DNA of 64,000 nt from Brachynemurus nebulosus (GCA_035578155.1 JAPWDM010000005.1:39208108-39272107); one strand, 5' to 3'. Shown: positions 13,354 to 26,062, numbered from the stretch's first letter. Notes: generated by a model from the letters alone, not told the origin. Translations and numbers: made by a program.

Positions 13354-14490
13354 CAATTCGTTGCCTTCCAGGCATAAGGTAGTTTTTCATTTTTAGTGAT
13401 TTATTTAGGAGAGCAGAAAAACAAGAACTACTGAGTTACATTTTGTTTTATAAATTTGAACCTAAGGTATCAATGTACTTGCAGACTAATATTCTTCAAG
13501 TACCTACATTCGTTTATGCTTTACAAAATAAAATGTAACAATAGAGGAAGGCCGCCCAAAGCGGGTACCCCCTGAAAGCGGGTAAGCGCTTATATATCGT
13601 TGTATCGAATGTTTTTGTCGGTTCGTGTGTATACCGACATTAGCCGAATATCAACCAATATCAATCAGTTGCACTTGAACGCTTGTGTCGTTTAATGTCC
13701 TTAGTTAAGCGTCATCAAATTTTTTTGATGATTTTGTTAAAAATTTTGACGATAAATATTCTGTGGCTAGTCACAAACCATTTTATTTGTAATCTTTTTG
13801 GTACTACCGTATTATGTTATCATCATTTGACGTTTAATGTAGAAAAAGACAGACTTGTATCGGCTTTCATTTTGAAATTATTCTAAATTTACAAAATTAA
13901 GTGCTTTTGGGCAAATCGGGTAGACAAAATAGAAGCATCTTAAGGGAAAAAACTGTTGGAAGGGGAAAAAATAAAAAATCTTTTTACGGCGGAATGAGGG
14001 AAAAAGCTTAAGAAAAATATTTCTGCCTTGTTTGTGGTGATTTTGATGTGGAACCACCTATACGTGGAGGTTGTAAAGAGAGTTATAGTTAATTGTTATA
14101 AATTTATTATTTTGACCATTTTTGAATTAATTATTATTATTGCTAAGTTCTATATGAGTAAAAAAGTTTACATTAAAAAATAATAACAGTATTTAAATAC
14201 ATAATGTACTTACCCGCTTTGCCCAAAGAGCATTACCCGCTTGTATTTTCTTTATTAGAAATTAATATCGTATAAAAATTTCTTAAGCGAGTTTCATTTT
14301 AAAGTTCGATAACTATTCTATCTGATAATATAAAAAGGATCTCCTTATCAAGGTCAAAAGTTTCCTTTTTGGGCATTTAATCTTAACTTACTCACTTTAG
14401 GCTACCTTCTCCTAGTTCTTGTTTTTCTACACTCCTAAAAAAATCACTAAAAATGAGATACGACTTTATGCCTGGAAGGCGACGAATTGC
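13354..14490. mobile_element. element with ~80-bp terminal inverted repeats and an AAGCGGGTAA-word core
   Basis: The left arm (13354-13432) and right arm (14411-14490) are inverted copies. Shared pieces include GCCTTCCAGGCATAA, CATTTTTAGTGATTT and AGAAAAACAAGAACTA. Inside, the word AAGCGGGTA appears at about 13559 and 13577, and inverted as TACCCGCTT at about 14213 and 14233; a variant ATCGGGTAG lies near 13915. The inner words may mark a second element nested in the first. Target duplication is unclear. A 67-codon frame at 13683-13886 has no recognisable domain. Confidence 0.65.
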
Positions 14491-15440
14491 TTTACTTCTT
14501 TATGCTTTTTCCAGACCGATTATGTTGATTGTAAATTAAATTTGGTTCATCCAATATATTTACGAATCTGTATTAATATCAATGAAATCGGCTTCTGAAT
14601 TGAATGTTCTGCGGCGTACGGGACGGGACAATTACTGGTTCATCCATGGTTTGTGTTTGTCTAATAGCTAAAGCGGCAATCAGGTGTAGAATACAGACGA
14701 GATACATATATGTATGGTACCTATATGCAAATACATGCAAACATTATGTGCATTTTATATGTATATAGGCAAGTGCATCGGAAGCTTTTGGATAAAACAA
14801 TAAAGCGGCTTAGTACTATAGGGAATTGTTAAAATACTATGACCGTGTATTATGGTTACACATTAGTTGGTGACATAGTTACAGTCATCAACAAAAATTA
14901 TAAATGTACCATTTTTTAGTTATAATATTAAGACTATAGTATTACACCGAGATCTTTCAAATAGAAATGTTTTTGAAAAGTGATTTTAGTGTACATTTTT
15001 TCCAAATAATTATTTAAATAGTCAAAAATAATACCTCAATAACTGAAAAAATTATAAAGATTGATTTTTTGGAAATATTGATAAGGTGTCAACTTACTTT
15101 GTTCAATTACAAAAATTTCTGTAAGCTAATAATATTTTTAAGTGCAGAGCCAGATTTATTTAAAGGTATTTGTGCCACGTGCCCAGAAACTCCTTCAAAA
15201 TTGGGGTGTTTCAACTAAAATTATTACACTCTAAAACTGATTTCTTTGTTCAAAGAATAAAAATTTCTTTAATTTTTTTTTTCTTTGAATCAAAAAATCA
15301 AATTTTTTGGTTTAAAAAAATATCTCTTTGACTACTGGAAACAAATTTTGGAAAAAATTTTTTGTATAAAAAATATTTTCTTTCATTCAGAGAAATATTT
15401 TTTTGACTCAACGAAAAAAAATTCAACGGTAAATTTAATA
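14491..15440. other. no gene; decayed repeat and palindromic minisatellite-like tract
   Basis: At about 15144-15210 a sequence beginning GCAGAGCCAGATTTA resembles a decayed hAT terminus. About 15240-15425 is built from imperfect repeats of TTTCTTTGA and its inverse TCAAAGAAA mixed with A/T runs. The 65-codon frame there is low-complexity and not a gene. Confidence 0.5.
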
Positions 15441-15444
15441 TTAA

Positions 15445-16285
15445 GGGGGACCACTAGTGTGACAATTTTGAAAAAAATTTAAAATCTTTTTTACATGTTT
15501 CGATAGTCTATACCTTTAAAAATAACATACTAAAATTTCAAGTGCATATCTCAAATAGTTTTTGAATTACAGCCATCTGAAGAGCGGATTCTGATGTTCA
15601 TTGTTAACTTTGAGGTATTGAGAAACGTATGAAGGTTGATAGTTCGGGAGTTTCCGGTGGCTGCCAGGCACATGTTGTGGAGCAGCTAGACCCTGGCACA
15701 TTTAAACGACTCATCTAGTTTTACTATGACCGTTATAGTGAGTACATTGTAAAAAATTTTAGTAAAAATACTCAGTGATTAAAACTAAAAGGTAAGGTAA
15801 AGAAAAACTCCATTTTTTTAGTTTTCTGCAGTTATAACTCGAAGACAAAACATCCGATCGATTTGATTCTTATTGCAGCTTCTTTTATATATGTTTCTTC
15901 GTGCCATGAACCTCTTTTTGTTCCGATCGAATGAAAAATGTAATTTTTGCAAGCCAAAAATCATCAAATTTTCGCCCAAAATTTGAAACTTTTTTTTTAA
16001 TAGCTCCGCTATTTTGTTAAATTTTTTTTTCGATTGAGGTTTATGGCACGGACAATACCTTCTAGTTTAATAGGCTTTTTGGTTTTTTTTATTTCAGGCA
16101 CTGTGAACTACGTTATCACTGCAACAGTGGGGGGACTTTTTCTGGAGCCTTGGGAGATCGCCAGTAACCCACTGAATTTTCAATTTTTGGTCCAAAAATT
16201 TTATCATGAATTTATTATACAGTAGTTTTCTTTAAAAAAATTCCCAAAAATCACCTTTTTCAGGCGGTCACACTAGTGGTTCTCC
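15445..16285 (+). mobile_element. TTAA element with CACTAGTGTGAC ends, copy A
   Basis: An 841-bp copy. TTAA lies at 15441-15444 on the left; the right side has TCAA (16286-16289), a one-base decay. Ends are GGGGGACCACTAGTGTGAC and the inverse of GTCACACTAGTGGTTCTCC. The interior has TATAACTCGAAGACAA and CCGATCGATTTGATTC, shared with the copies at 18565 and 36947. Short frames recur in different copies because the DNA is repeated, not because they are genes. Confidence 0.85.
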
Positions 16286-16289
16286 TCAA

Positions 16290-18010
16290 TATAAAATACG
16301 CACCCTTAAAGATTTGAAGACTTCTTTATTTAGAGTTAATTCTCGACGGGTAGACTTCATTTTAACTCATTAACAAGACCTGTTCAAACGATAAACGTGA
16401 TAGGAATATGTAGATATGACAAAACCAAAAAATCAAAAATGAAAATTCGGTAACATCCATCAAATTGTCTGGCCTGATCTAATAATTCTAGTGGCAATTA
16501 TTACAAGGAACATCGAATCAGCACAACACATAAATGATCTGATATTACCGCCTAATAAAACTGTAATTTCCATTTTTACTACCGGAAAATTTAAGTAAAA
16601 TATGTCATGATGTAACTTTTTCAAGTACATCCATAAATATTGAAGTAACGCTATAAAAGTCAATCTCGTTGCTTCTTTTATCATAAAACGTAAAACATCA
16701 CAACAACTATTCTTACTTTTGTGATTATGTTTCCACATAAATACAGGGTGTCACAAGAGGTTGTGTATATATATCTACACCTAGAAGATAAGACTTGATA
16801 GATGATTTTTATGTATATGATATTGTGATAATCTCTGTATATAAGTACTTATTCACAAATGGATTGCTGTTGTCATGATGCTGTAGATATTCATTCTCGC
16901 ACGGATTTTCCCAAAGATAAATCTAATTTTCCTTTGAAATTTGATTACATTTTTAGTTTTTACAACTTTTGTTGTCAACATTTATGATTCAGTGCCTCCT
17001 CTTTTGCTACACTGTGCCATTTTGAAGTGACAGTACAAATATCTATTTCATAATAATAAACTTTTTCAGAAAAATAGGAGCAATAAGTATATTATTTTAG
17101 TGCAGAAATGAAAGTCATGATTGTAGAAATGTTCTAAGACGTAAGAATATTATTACGACTGTCTTGTCACGCGTAACAAATAAAAATGTGGGATATTTTA
17201 TGAGACACCAATAAAATGTTTTGGATTTAAATATAGTTTATGTCAAATTAAACCGGTATGGTAAGGGGCGTCGGATATTTTTATGAGATAAGAAGACTCA
17301 GTTTTTATTTTCCACCAAATGTGCTAGATCGAACGATCATATACCTTTTCTGATGCAGTGAACAGATTTTTACTTTCCAAATACTAGTTTTATATAACTA
17401 AAATACAATAGGACACAAAAAGTAAATTAAGGATGTAATTTTAAATAGTGGGAGGTTTTAATGTCGAATATGTAATTTTTGTAGCAAATTGATATCCAAG
17501 CGTTTCACGCCACTTTTGGTACATCCAAGATATTTTCTAAACAAGCTGGTAACGCTGCATAAACGGTAGTGAAAAATAGCACGGGTTCTATCACCGGAAT
17601 CAAGCAAGCTCGCATGCACCAGAGCCATCAGTGACGTCACTTGCCCGTAGTGGGCTTTTGAAAACGACTGTACATGGTATCAATTAAGAAATAATGACGT
17701 CCGTCGATATGTTAAATGAATTTATCTTCATGTACTCGTACACATTATTTTGTATTCTCTAGTTCGAAAAAAAAAACTGAACAATTTGAAATTTTTGTTT
17801 TACCACGAGGATTTTTTTGTGAAATTTTAACCATGTTATCTTTTGTTAGTGTATGAATATTTTATTACAGGTTTGTATGATAGTTAAACTAATTATTGCA
17901 GATTTTTGAATATATAGTTGGAGCCAAACAATGTTTTGGTGAGTTTGCAATGAAATTATTGATGATTTGCATTTTATCGAAATATGAAACAAATAAAATT
18001 TTATTTTGAT
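16290..18010. other. no gene seen
   Basis: AT-rich sequence. A minus-strand 92-codon frame at 16460-16738 and a 60-codon frame at 17458-17640 have no recognisable domains. The block around 17480-17650 is less AT-rich than its surroundings, but I cannot assign it. Confidence 0.5.
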
Positions 18011-18013
18011 TAG

Positions 18014-18257
18014 TAACGTAAAAGCCCCCATTATGGAACGGTATCTAATACTGGACCAGTTTTGATATTTACATATTAATGAAGTTATTTCTGAAAGAAA
18101 CGTCTAATAAAAAAAATTATTATTAATAGAATGATTGTTTTTCAATTTAAATTCACCTCGCATTTAATATTTCCTTACTTAATTAAAGATATAAATATGT
18201 AAATGTTAAAACTGTTTGAGTATTAGATACCGTCCCATAATGGGGGCTTTTACGTTA
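18014..18257. mobile_element. 244-bp MITE with 39-bp terminal inverted repeats
   Basis: The left arm 18014-18052 and right arm 18219-18257 are inverted copies with a single mismatch, starting TAACGTAAAAGCCCCCATTA. The flanks are TAG on both sides (18011-18013 and 18258-18260), but because the ends carry TA the duplication could equally be TA. It has no coding potential and would fold into a strong hairpin. The superfamily is not determined. Confidence 0.8.
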
Positions 18258-18564
18258 TAGTAAATATTGTTTTTGTTGGAATTTGTTGTTATTCAAATTT
18301 TTAGTTTTTGAGGTATAAAAAATATTTTGACGTATTGATTATGAAATCGGATGTTTTGCGTAATTGTTATGGTAATTGGGTTTATGATTTGTTTGGCATG
18401 TTTTGTGGTTTGATCTGAACAGGCTGAATAATAGAAAAAATCACAATCATTTCGGCAAAGTAATTTAAAACGAGTTTTTGTTAATTTTTTTGTTTATACC
18501 ACAGATTTCAATCAATTTATTTTGAATGTAATTCAGACATAGGTGGTTTTATTTTTCGAATTAA

Positions 18565-19455
18565 GGGGGACCACTAGTGTGACAATTTGAAAAAACTGGA
18601 AAATTTTGTTTTGCATGTTTTGATAGTCTATACCTTTAAAAATAACATACTAAAATTTCAAGTGCGTATCCCAAATAGTTTTTGAGTTACAGCCATCTGA
18701 AGAGCGAATTCTGATTTTCATTGTTAACTTTAAAATATTGAGAAATGTATGAAGGTTGATAGTTCGGGAGTTTCTGGACGTTGCTGCCAGTCACATGTTG
18801 TGGAGAAGCTAGACCCTGGCACATTTAAAGGACTCATCTAGTTTTATTATGACCTTTAGAGTGATTACATCGTAAACAATTTTAATAAAAATTCTCAGTG
18901 ATTAAAACTAAAAGGTAAAGTAACGAAACACTACATTTTTCAAATTTCCTGCAGTTATAACCCGAAGACAAATCATCCGATCGATTTGATTCTTGTCGCA
19001 GCTTCTTTCATATATGTTTCTTCGTACCATGAATCGCCAGTTTTCCGATCGAATAAAAATGTAGTTTTTGCAGGCCAAAAATCATCAAATTTTCGAGCAA
19101 AATTTGAAACTTTTTTTTAAGAACCCCGCCATTTTGTTAAATCAAACTTTTTTTGTTTGACTGAGGTTCACCGTACGGGCAATACCTTCTAGTTTAATAG
19201 GATTTTTGTTTTTTTTGATTTCAGGCACTGTGAAGGTCGCTACAACTGCAGCAGTGGGGGAACTTTTTTTTGGAGCCTTGGGAGATCTCGAATAACTCAC
19301 AGAATTTTCAGTTTTTTTGTCCAAGAATTTTATCTTGAATTTATTATATATCCGCGAATATATCCTTAAAATATTAAAACATTCCACAGAGTAGTTTGCT
19401 TTAAGAAAATTCCCAAAATTCACCTTTTTTTAGGCGGTTACACTAGTGGTTCCCC
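18565..19455 (+). mobile_element. TTAA element with CACTAGTGTGAC ends, copy B
   Basis: An 891-bp copy with TTAA on both sides (18561-18564, 19456-19459). It has the same orientation as copy A and the same internal landmarks, including GTTATAACCCGAAGACAA and CCGATCGATTTGATTC. This is the copy with both TTAA flanks intact, so it defines the ends of the family best. A 93-codon minus-strand frame inside has no recognisable domain. Confidence 0.88.
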
Positions 19456-19459
19456 TTAA

Positions 19460-20086
19460 ACTCTTTATATGTGGTGCTCCAGCAAATATCATATGTATTG
19501 AAGGATCTTGTAGAATAATCGACAAGTGTATTTTATCCTGTTAAATGAGAATTTCTTGTAAGTTGCTGCAATGTTTAAACTGTTCTTACTCAAACTTGTG
19601 GTAAACACTAAGAAGTTAGCGATGGTGAGGGAAGAGCGGGGTAATGCCTGTGAAAACTACATCAATCAAAATTTTAGCATACAATTTGTTGTTAACATGA
19701 AAATGTAATTTTCTCAAGTGCATTTCTCAAGTGCCGAATGTGACGACAGCAGCATACAAAAGGTTAAATAATTCGAATAGTCTGATTATGAATGTGCATA
19801 TATTTTGAGCACTTTTGAGTATGGAATGTTGTTTGTAGTTTGTCTAGTTAGTTAATAGGAATGTTTTACTAATAAGTGTGAGTGAATATTGAAAACTGCA
19901 GTAATTTGTTTCTCTAAATAACTTAATAAACATATTTAAACAAAAACAATATTTCACAAAATTTCTAATCTTCAAATTTAATGAAAAATTAACGAAAAGT
20001 TGCCATTGCTGTAATTTGTCAGTAAAACATTCATTTTTGCAATCCGATAGTAAATTTTCCTTTAGAAGTTAATTCTGATTTATGAG
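19460..20086. other. no gene seen
   Basis: AT-rich spacer between a TTAA element and a hAT-type element, with no supported feature. Confidence 0.6.
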
Positions 20087-20094
20087 ACTACATT

Positions 20095-21022
20095 CAGGGG
20101 CGATTCTAAGATTTTTATTTTGGTTAGGCACGAATTTTTCTGTATTAAAAATATAAAACATGTGTATATCATTTTTGTTGAAGGTGCGGACATTATATTT
20201 TTATTGCATAATTTTAAGCTGAACAATATGTAGTTTTAGCAACATTTACAGCCATTCCAGGTAATCACATACCACTTAAGAAATCCTATATATAACCAGG
20301 GACGGTTATATATAGGCTTTTTTCTGCCAGGGACGGATTAACCCCCCTTGGGGACTTAGATATTTTTTTTCAGGCCCCCTCCCGCGCTAACAAGATATGT
20401 ATATAGCACACAAATTATAAAACAATAGAACAATATAGAACTATTGATTCAAATATTCAAAATCGACAGTTTGACCAGACCCTTCAAAATATCGGGCCCT
20501 AGCAATTTGTCTAATTTGCCTAGGCGATAATCCGACCCTGGACCCAATAATAATATTACAGATATTGGTGGAAATAAATTCGAGTTACAAGAATATATAT
20601 TTACAATTAATGAACTGCTTTTAAGCATTCCACTGATGCTTAAAAAAGTGTCGATATTTGTCTGAACTAGATGGTCGCCCAAGTGTTCGGAAAAGGACAT
20701 TTCATATTACACGACCTAAAATGCTTAAAAAAGTGTCTATATTTGTCTGAATTATATAATCAGCCAAGCGGTCGGGAAACGACATTTCATATTACACGAC
20801 CTAATGATATTATAACGGTGGAAATGATTCCAGGCTAAAAGAAATCTACTTAGGGTTAAAGAATTGTTTTTAAACATATGACATAAGGTGTCGATAGAGC
20901 TAATTTGGTGCCCTAGACATTTTCTTCTTGATTTTTTCCATTTTTTCAAAATATTTTAGGTAGGCCCGGGCCTACCCGGCCTACTCGCTAAAAGCTAGGC
21001 CTACTCGCTAAAAGCACTACTG
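20095..21022. mobile_element. hAT-type element with perfect 8-bp duplication and internal repeats
   Basis: It starts CAGGGGCGATTC and ends AAAAGCACTACTG, flanked by identical ACTACATT copies at 20087-20094 and 21023-21030. It contains a nested MITE (20328-20540), then two tandem copies of about 83 bp (about 20639-20806) marked by CATATTACACGACCTAA. Near the right end is a 20-bp direct repeat, CCTACTCGCTAAAAGCTAGG then CCTACTCGCTAAAAGCACT. The 83-bp units are homologous, in opposite orientation, to the internal repeats of the 3549-4577 hAT element. No transposase is encoded; frames on the minus strand are incidental. Confidence 0.88.
20328..20540. mobile_element. small hAT-like MITE nested in the 20095 element
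   Basis: The left end CAGGGACGGATTA and right end TAATCCGACCCTG are inverted copies with one mismatch. A similar left-end word, CCAGGGACGGTTA, lies just upstream at 20296. No clear 8-bp duplication was found, so the insertion model is tentative. Confidence 0.6.
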
Positions 21023-21072
21023 ACTACATTTTTTTGTTATTTTACAGACAGTAACTCTGAAGAACGGACGTT

Positions 21073-21100
21073 AAACCCCATTATTATTATTATTATTATT
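21073..21100. repeat. (ATT)n microsatellite
   Basis: About seven ATT units followed by a T run. Confidence 0.9.
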
Positions 21101-21368
21101 TTTGCGGATAAAATTTCTACTAAACAAAAAAATACGTCTTTTTCGTATTACAAATTTTAATTAAACTTTATTAGCATATTTGTTAAATTCTAAATAGAAA
21201 TATTCGATTCCATATAAGTAATTTCATAAATATGTATATGTACCTATATTTGTACAGTATCTGCCAGAAAGTTACGTAAAAAGAACTCATATGAATTTCC
21301 TCAGAAAATTTTTTTGTTCCTGATGAAAGTTAACTCGTGCTTTTAAACTGAAAACGTAGCACGTAGAA

Positions 21369-21371
<3 letters not shown>

Positions 21372-21442
<71 letters not shown>
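21372..21442. repeat. (TA)n microsatellite
   Basis: About 35 uninterrupted TA units. Confidence 0.98.
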
Positions 21443-21444
<2 letters not shown>

Positions 21445-21558
21445 GAATGTATATAAAGTGAGGTAAAAAATATAAGAATAATAGAAAAGTGTCATAAATG
21501 TTAAAAATTAAAGAGAATGTAATTTGGAAAAGTAGTTTGGAATTGAAAATTAAAAATG

Positions 21559-21812
21559 TGGTGCTTATCTAGGCACTGGTACTTTGCGAACTGGTAGGTC
21601 GAAGGTTCAGATCCAACGACTGGCTATGCTCATGAAGGTTTTCTGCAGTTCCTCTTCACATTTCTAGATGAACATTGGCATAGTTCTTAAGAAAACGGCT
21701 ACAGACGCATACCTACCAAATTCTAGTCCTCCCCCCACTTTCCTTCTCCACCACCCACATCATGATGTAATTGTAATGGATTAATGTATCAATAAAGTTA
21801 ATAAAATAAAGA
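21559..21812 (+). mobile_element. possible SINE
   Basis: A GC-richer, orphan block of about 250 bp contains CTGGTAGGTCGAAGGTTCAG followed by ATCC, which resembles a degenerate RNA polymerase III B box (GGTTCGANNCC). It ends in an AATAAAGTTAATAAAATAAAG tail, here given in full length of 21 positions as AATAAAG, TTAATAAAA, TAAAG. A pol III-like head and an A/T-rich tail are the layout of a SINE. No second copy is present in the window and no flanking duplication was identified. Confidence 0.4.
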
Positions 21813-22414
21813 TGTCGTTTGTTATAGACTAATTGTTTGATACTGTATTTGTACCTACAATTCACAGTTCCCTCAGCGTCTCATCTTGTGTAACCCCCTC
21901 CCAATTGGCTGGCAACGCCCTTGGTTTACATATAACAGGAATGATTAATCGGTAGCACGAAATTCTGATATAAGCGAATTCATCCGTTTATTTAAACGAC
22001 TGAAAAAAATAATTTTTTCCAACCTGGTGTTGTTCATTTACTACAAAAAAATCATTTTAAAAACAATAGCCACCACACATTTGGCATTTGGTGATGATTT
22101 TTCGAAAAATATATAGCCAACCATTCATATGGGGTTGGCACATGTGTACGTTTAACTTTTTTTATTTTCCGTGAGATGGTTTGAGGCTTCGATATTGTCA
22201 ATCTCATTACCGGATGAATATGAGACGTACAAACAATGAAAAATGATGTTACTTTTTAATTTAGATAAATTGAATTTGTATTTAAAAAATATAGGCACGA
22301 CATTCATCCACTGGTGCCAGGGGTGGTGAGCATAAGGATGAGATACGCCACACTATCTATTTTTAACGTTGAAAGTTTATGAACGTTTTGATAATATAAT
22401 AAAGAATTTTTTTT

Positions 22415-22539
<125 letters not shown>

Positions 22540-23156
22540 TAAATAAATTAAAAATGATTTAGTCACGTCATCAATATTTATTTATTAAAAATAAAATAAA
22601 ACATATAAATAATGAAAATGGACGTTTGAACGTGGTTATACGCAAAATTAATGGATATTACAGATAAAATTTTTATCTACTGAAAATTTATTTGAATATT
22701 AGTGGACTTTTAAACCAGATACATTACTGAAATTTGTTATTAATTGAATTTATGCGTAAATTTTGGGCGATGTCCGTGACGGTCATGCTGAAATATTGTA
22801 TATTTGAATAACTCGATCTGGATATTGAAGGACTGATGAATCACAGAATTATAAGCTACGACCTTATGTTGGTTGATATGGACTCATTGAATCGATCAAG
22901 TTTATTACGAATTTTTGTGATGGTTAAATCGAGAAAGTTGATTTTATTATCCTTTTCTAACTCTAATCAAGCTGAGTTTTTGGATCTATTGAATTTATTG
23001 ACTCTACAAACACTAAATGTTCAAATTTTGTACGTAAATTAGAAATTCACTAACTGTTGTCCTGTAAGTGCTAAAACTTAATGAAAAATACAACTCTTAT
23101 TCGAAATTGAAGTCGGTCGTGTGTGTTCTGTGGTTATTGTGTTTATGAAATATAAT

Positions 23157-23186
23157 ATAGATAGATAGATACATAGATAGATAGAA
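23157..23186. repeat. (GATA)n microsatellite
   Basis: About seven TAGA units with one ATAC interruption. Confidence 0.95.
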
Positions 23187-23555
23187 ATTTCTGTATTTGT
23201 AATGAAGCTTACAATGGTTGGCAACAATTAAAAGTTAACAATAACAAGCAACAGTAATAAATTAACAAATGATATAACATTATAATACGTATTAAACTAT
23301 TCTTAAGAGGATATTGTCTAGCTTAATAAAATTAATGCAAAATAATTAATTGATCCTTGAATAACAAGAATAGAAAAATTTATTCTTAATAGGATATTAA
23401 ACATATATTTACTTATATATTTATTTATTTTTTTTCTTTTTTTATTTGTATATATTTACCAATTTTATTACGTTTAATTTATTTTTCTTTATTTCCCTTT
23501 TTCCTTTGTTTACTTTAATTCGAACTCACTCGAATAGTTACGATCTAATAATTAA

Positions 23556-24670
23556 CCCTTTGCACTCGATAGGCACCGTCACGGCGACACAATAAATACC
23601 CATTGCACTCGAAAGGCGCCTCTCAGGCGCCATCCTATTCTTTACTTCAAATATCTCACTAAAGAAAATTATAAAATTTAATATTAAAATATAATGTTTG
23701 TAATATGCAAATAAAAATACGCTGCCCTAAAAATTTGAGCGAGATAGGACTAGCAGTAAATAAGATATTGACATTTAATGGGACTTCATGGTAGCGACGT
23801 AGCTACCGTTACTCCGATTTCGATTAAATTCATAGGGGACCATATAGGAACCAAACTACATAATTTTTGAAAATTTCATAAAAAAGAATTGAGTAGTTCC
23901 GAAGTTATGCCACTTGGTGCAATTTTGGAATGACATGGTAGCGGCGTTGCTACCGTTACTCCGATTTTGATTAAATTCATAGGGGACCATCGCGGAGCCA
24001 AACTGCATAATTTCTGAAAATTTCATTAAAAACAATCGAATAGTTCGGAAGTTATGCCACTTGGTGCAAAATTGGAGACACACAGACGGACAGCCCAAAC
24101 CAAAATTGTTCAAGAAGCTCTAAAACGTAAAATGTGCGTAAAAAGTTTGATTTTAGAGAAAAAATTTTTTATTTTTCAAAAGTGATCACAATGCTTCCGC
24201 TACTTTAGTAGTCTCGGAAGCAATAAAATATATGTAAGTAAACTACTGTTGTTTAAAATACTTATCTTTGTTGTATTACAATTTTTTATTAAAACTACTG
24301 TCGAGTAGCTGAGTACCACAGAATAATCAGAGGCCAAGTTGCTATCTCTGCACTAGTGATACCAATGTAGACAAAAAATCCCCTCTGTTTCCCACCACTA
24401 TGTTGTGTAAGTACACACTGTGTGTAGTGGTGTCAGTTTGATCTTTGCAACTATGTCAGTTGAAACACACACAATTACAAAACATGTATTGTCGGACGGA
24501 GCAAGGTGGGGTCCAACATAATGCGTTGTGCATTGAGTGACCGACAGCGACTAACTAAATGCCTTAAGCGGTATCAAGCACACACTGGCACACTGCTATC
24601 CACAGTTTTCTACAAACACGCTTAGGGTTTGCTGAGTACCCATACTAAAAAATGGTTCGACTGCAAAGGG
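23556..24670. mobile_element. piggyBac-like element with CCCTTTGCA ends
   Basis: TTAA at 23552-23555 and 24671-24674 bounds inverted ends CCCTTTGCACTCGA (left) and CCCTTTGCAGTCGA (right, minus strand). Termini of the form TTAACCCTTTG are common among piggyBac superfamily elements. The left end repeats the terminal word as TTGCACTCGAAAGGC at about 23605. No transposase is visible; the interior is occupied by the dispersed repeat at about 23740-24228. Confidence 0.82.
23740..24228. repeat. dispersed repeat (GTAGTC-CGGAAGCAATAAA end), copy with internal tandem duplication
   Basis: A unit of about 140 bp occurs twice in tandem (about 23788-23930 and 23935-24070), each with GCTACCGTTACTCCGATT, AAATTCATAGGGGACCAT and AGTTATGCCACTTGGTGCAA. 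The block ends in a TAGTAGTCTCGGAAGCAATAA segment, here split as TAGTAGTCT and CGGAAGCAATAA. Related copies lie at 52427-52687 and 57908-58470. All three copies share the right part, while the left limits differ. A minus-strand 85-codon frame over it is incidental. Confidence 0.8.
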
Positions 24671-24674
24671 TTAA

Positions 24675-25762
24675 TACTTATATAATATAATATATTATAA
24701 AAAGTGCTTAAAATTCATACTTATTTTCGCTTTTAAGCACCTTTCGGTAAACCAGGGATTTTTTTGAGTTTTAATTTTGTTACAATCATGTTCTTACACT
24801 TAACATTCCCACATTTTTGGTAGCCACTTTTATACATTAATGTCTGTGACAGAGAGTGTGTCTAAGTTATCTAAGAAAAATTTAGTTGTTCTACAAATGT
24901 AGTTTTAAGTTCATTTTCTCATGTTAATTTTTCTATACTAAACTGTGAATTATCGGTTTGATTATATCGTTTATTTTTATAGTTTTTTATTATCAAGGTA
25001 TGAAATATAATATTGCAGCCTATGCAGCACAATTCACTGTTTTTCTTACAATTATATTATCTATACACCTCTATAAAACTAACCGTCTCCCCCCAAAAAT
25101 TTGAAAAATTCCCAAAAACTACTAGATAATTACTATGTGTATTTTAGGTGTTATTTAGGTGTGCTAATAAAAAATTAGGTGTTCTTATCGTTTTCGAGAA
25201 ATCATGAAAAACAAAGTATGGAAAATTAGGTCTATATTAAGGGCAGTGCTGACAAAAATTTTGTAAAATGAAAATTTTAAGAAAAATGTTACAAAATATT
25301 TTTAAATCATGGGAGCGCTGTGAACAACGTTAAAAAGTTATACACTGCGTTTCCACTATTTGTTGAATATTATATTTTGTTATGTAACTGAATAGAAAGA
25401 TGTCCAAAATATTCTTAACGTTCCCACCACCTTCACCTGCACTATGATAATGATGTTATGAATATGGTAATTTGTTATCAATTTAAATTACCATGTAAGT
25501 ATAAACCGTAAACATTCGATATAAGTTTTAACTTTAAATTATACCGATCCAGTACTAAAATATTACAAGAAAATTCATTATCATACAAACGATAAAATGT
25601 ACATTTTAAAATTTGAATGAATTCAGTGCTTCATAAAATATTTATGTTGACAGCTAGTCCTGAAGTACTAAAAATTAAGTAACTGCACTTAACTGATATT
25701 TTTATCACAACCGTCATAATATAAGTATTTCATAAATTTTATGCGTACATATCTATAGTTGT
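24675..25762. other. no gene seen
   Basis: AT-rich sequence with no open frame or repeat that I can support. Confidence 0.6.
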
Positions 25763-26062
25763 AGGGGACACTGGAGTAAAGTGGCCACTCTAAGACAAAA
25801 TGTTGTTTAGTTTATTTATTTACAAATTAATAAGTATTTAGCGTATAGTTTATTTAGTGCAGAACCAATGACCATTAATATATCAACAATATCTTGGAAG
25901 GTATTTTTGCAATTTTTGTTTTTCCACTTTTGTGACCACTTTACCCCACTATGTTAGGTAAAGTGACCTATTTTAACCCGAAAAGAAATCTTAGAGTAGT
26001 AAACATGTTTATACACAAAATCAAACTATATTTGTATCATTAATTATTATATGTCAATGGAA

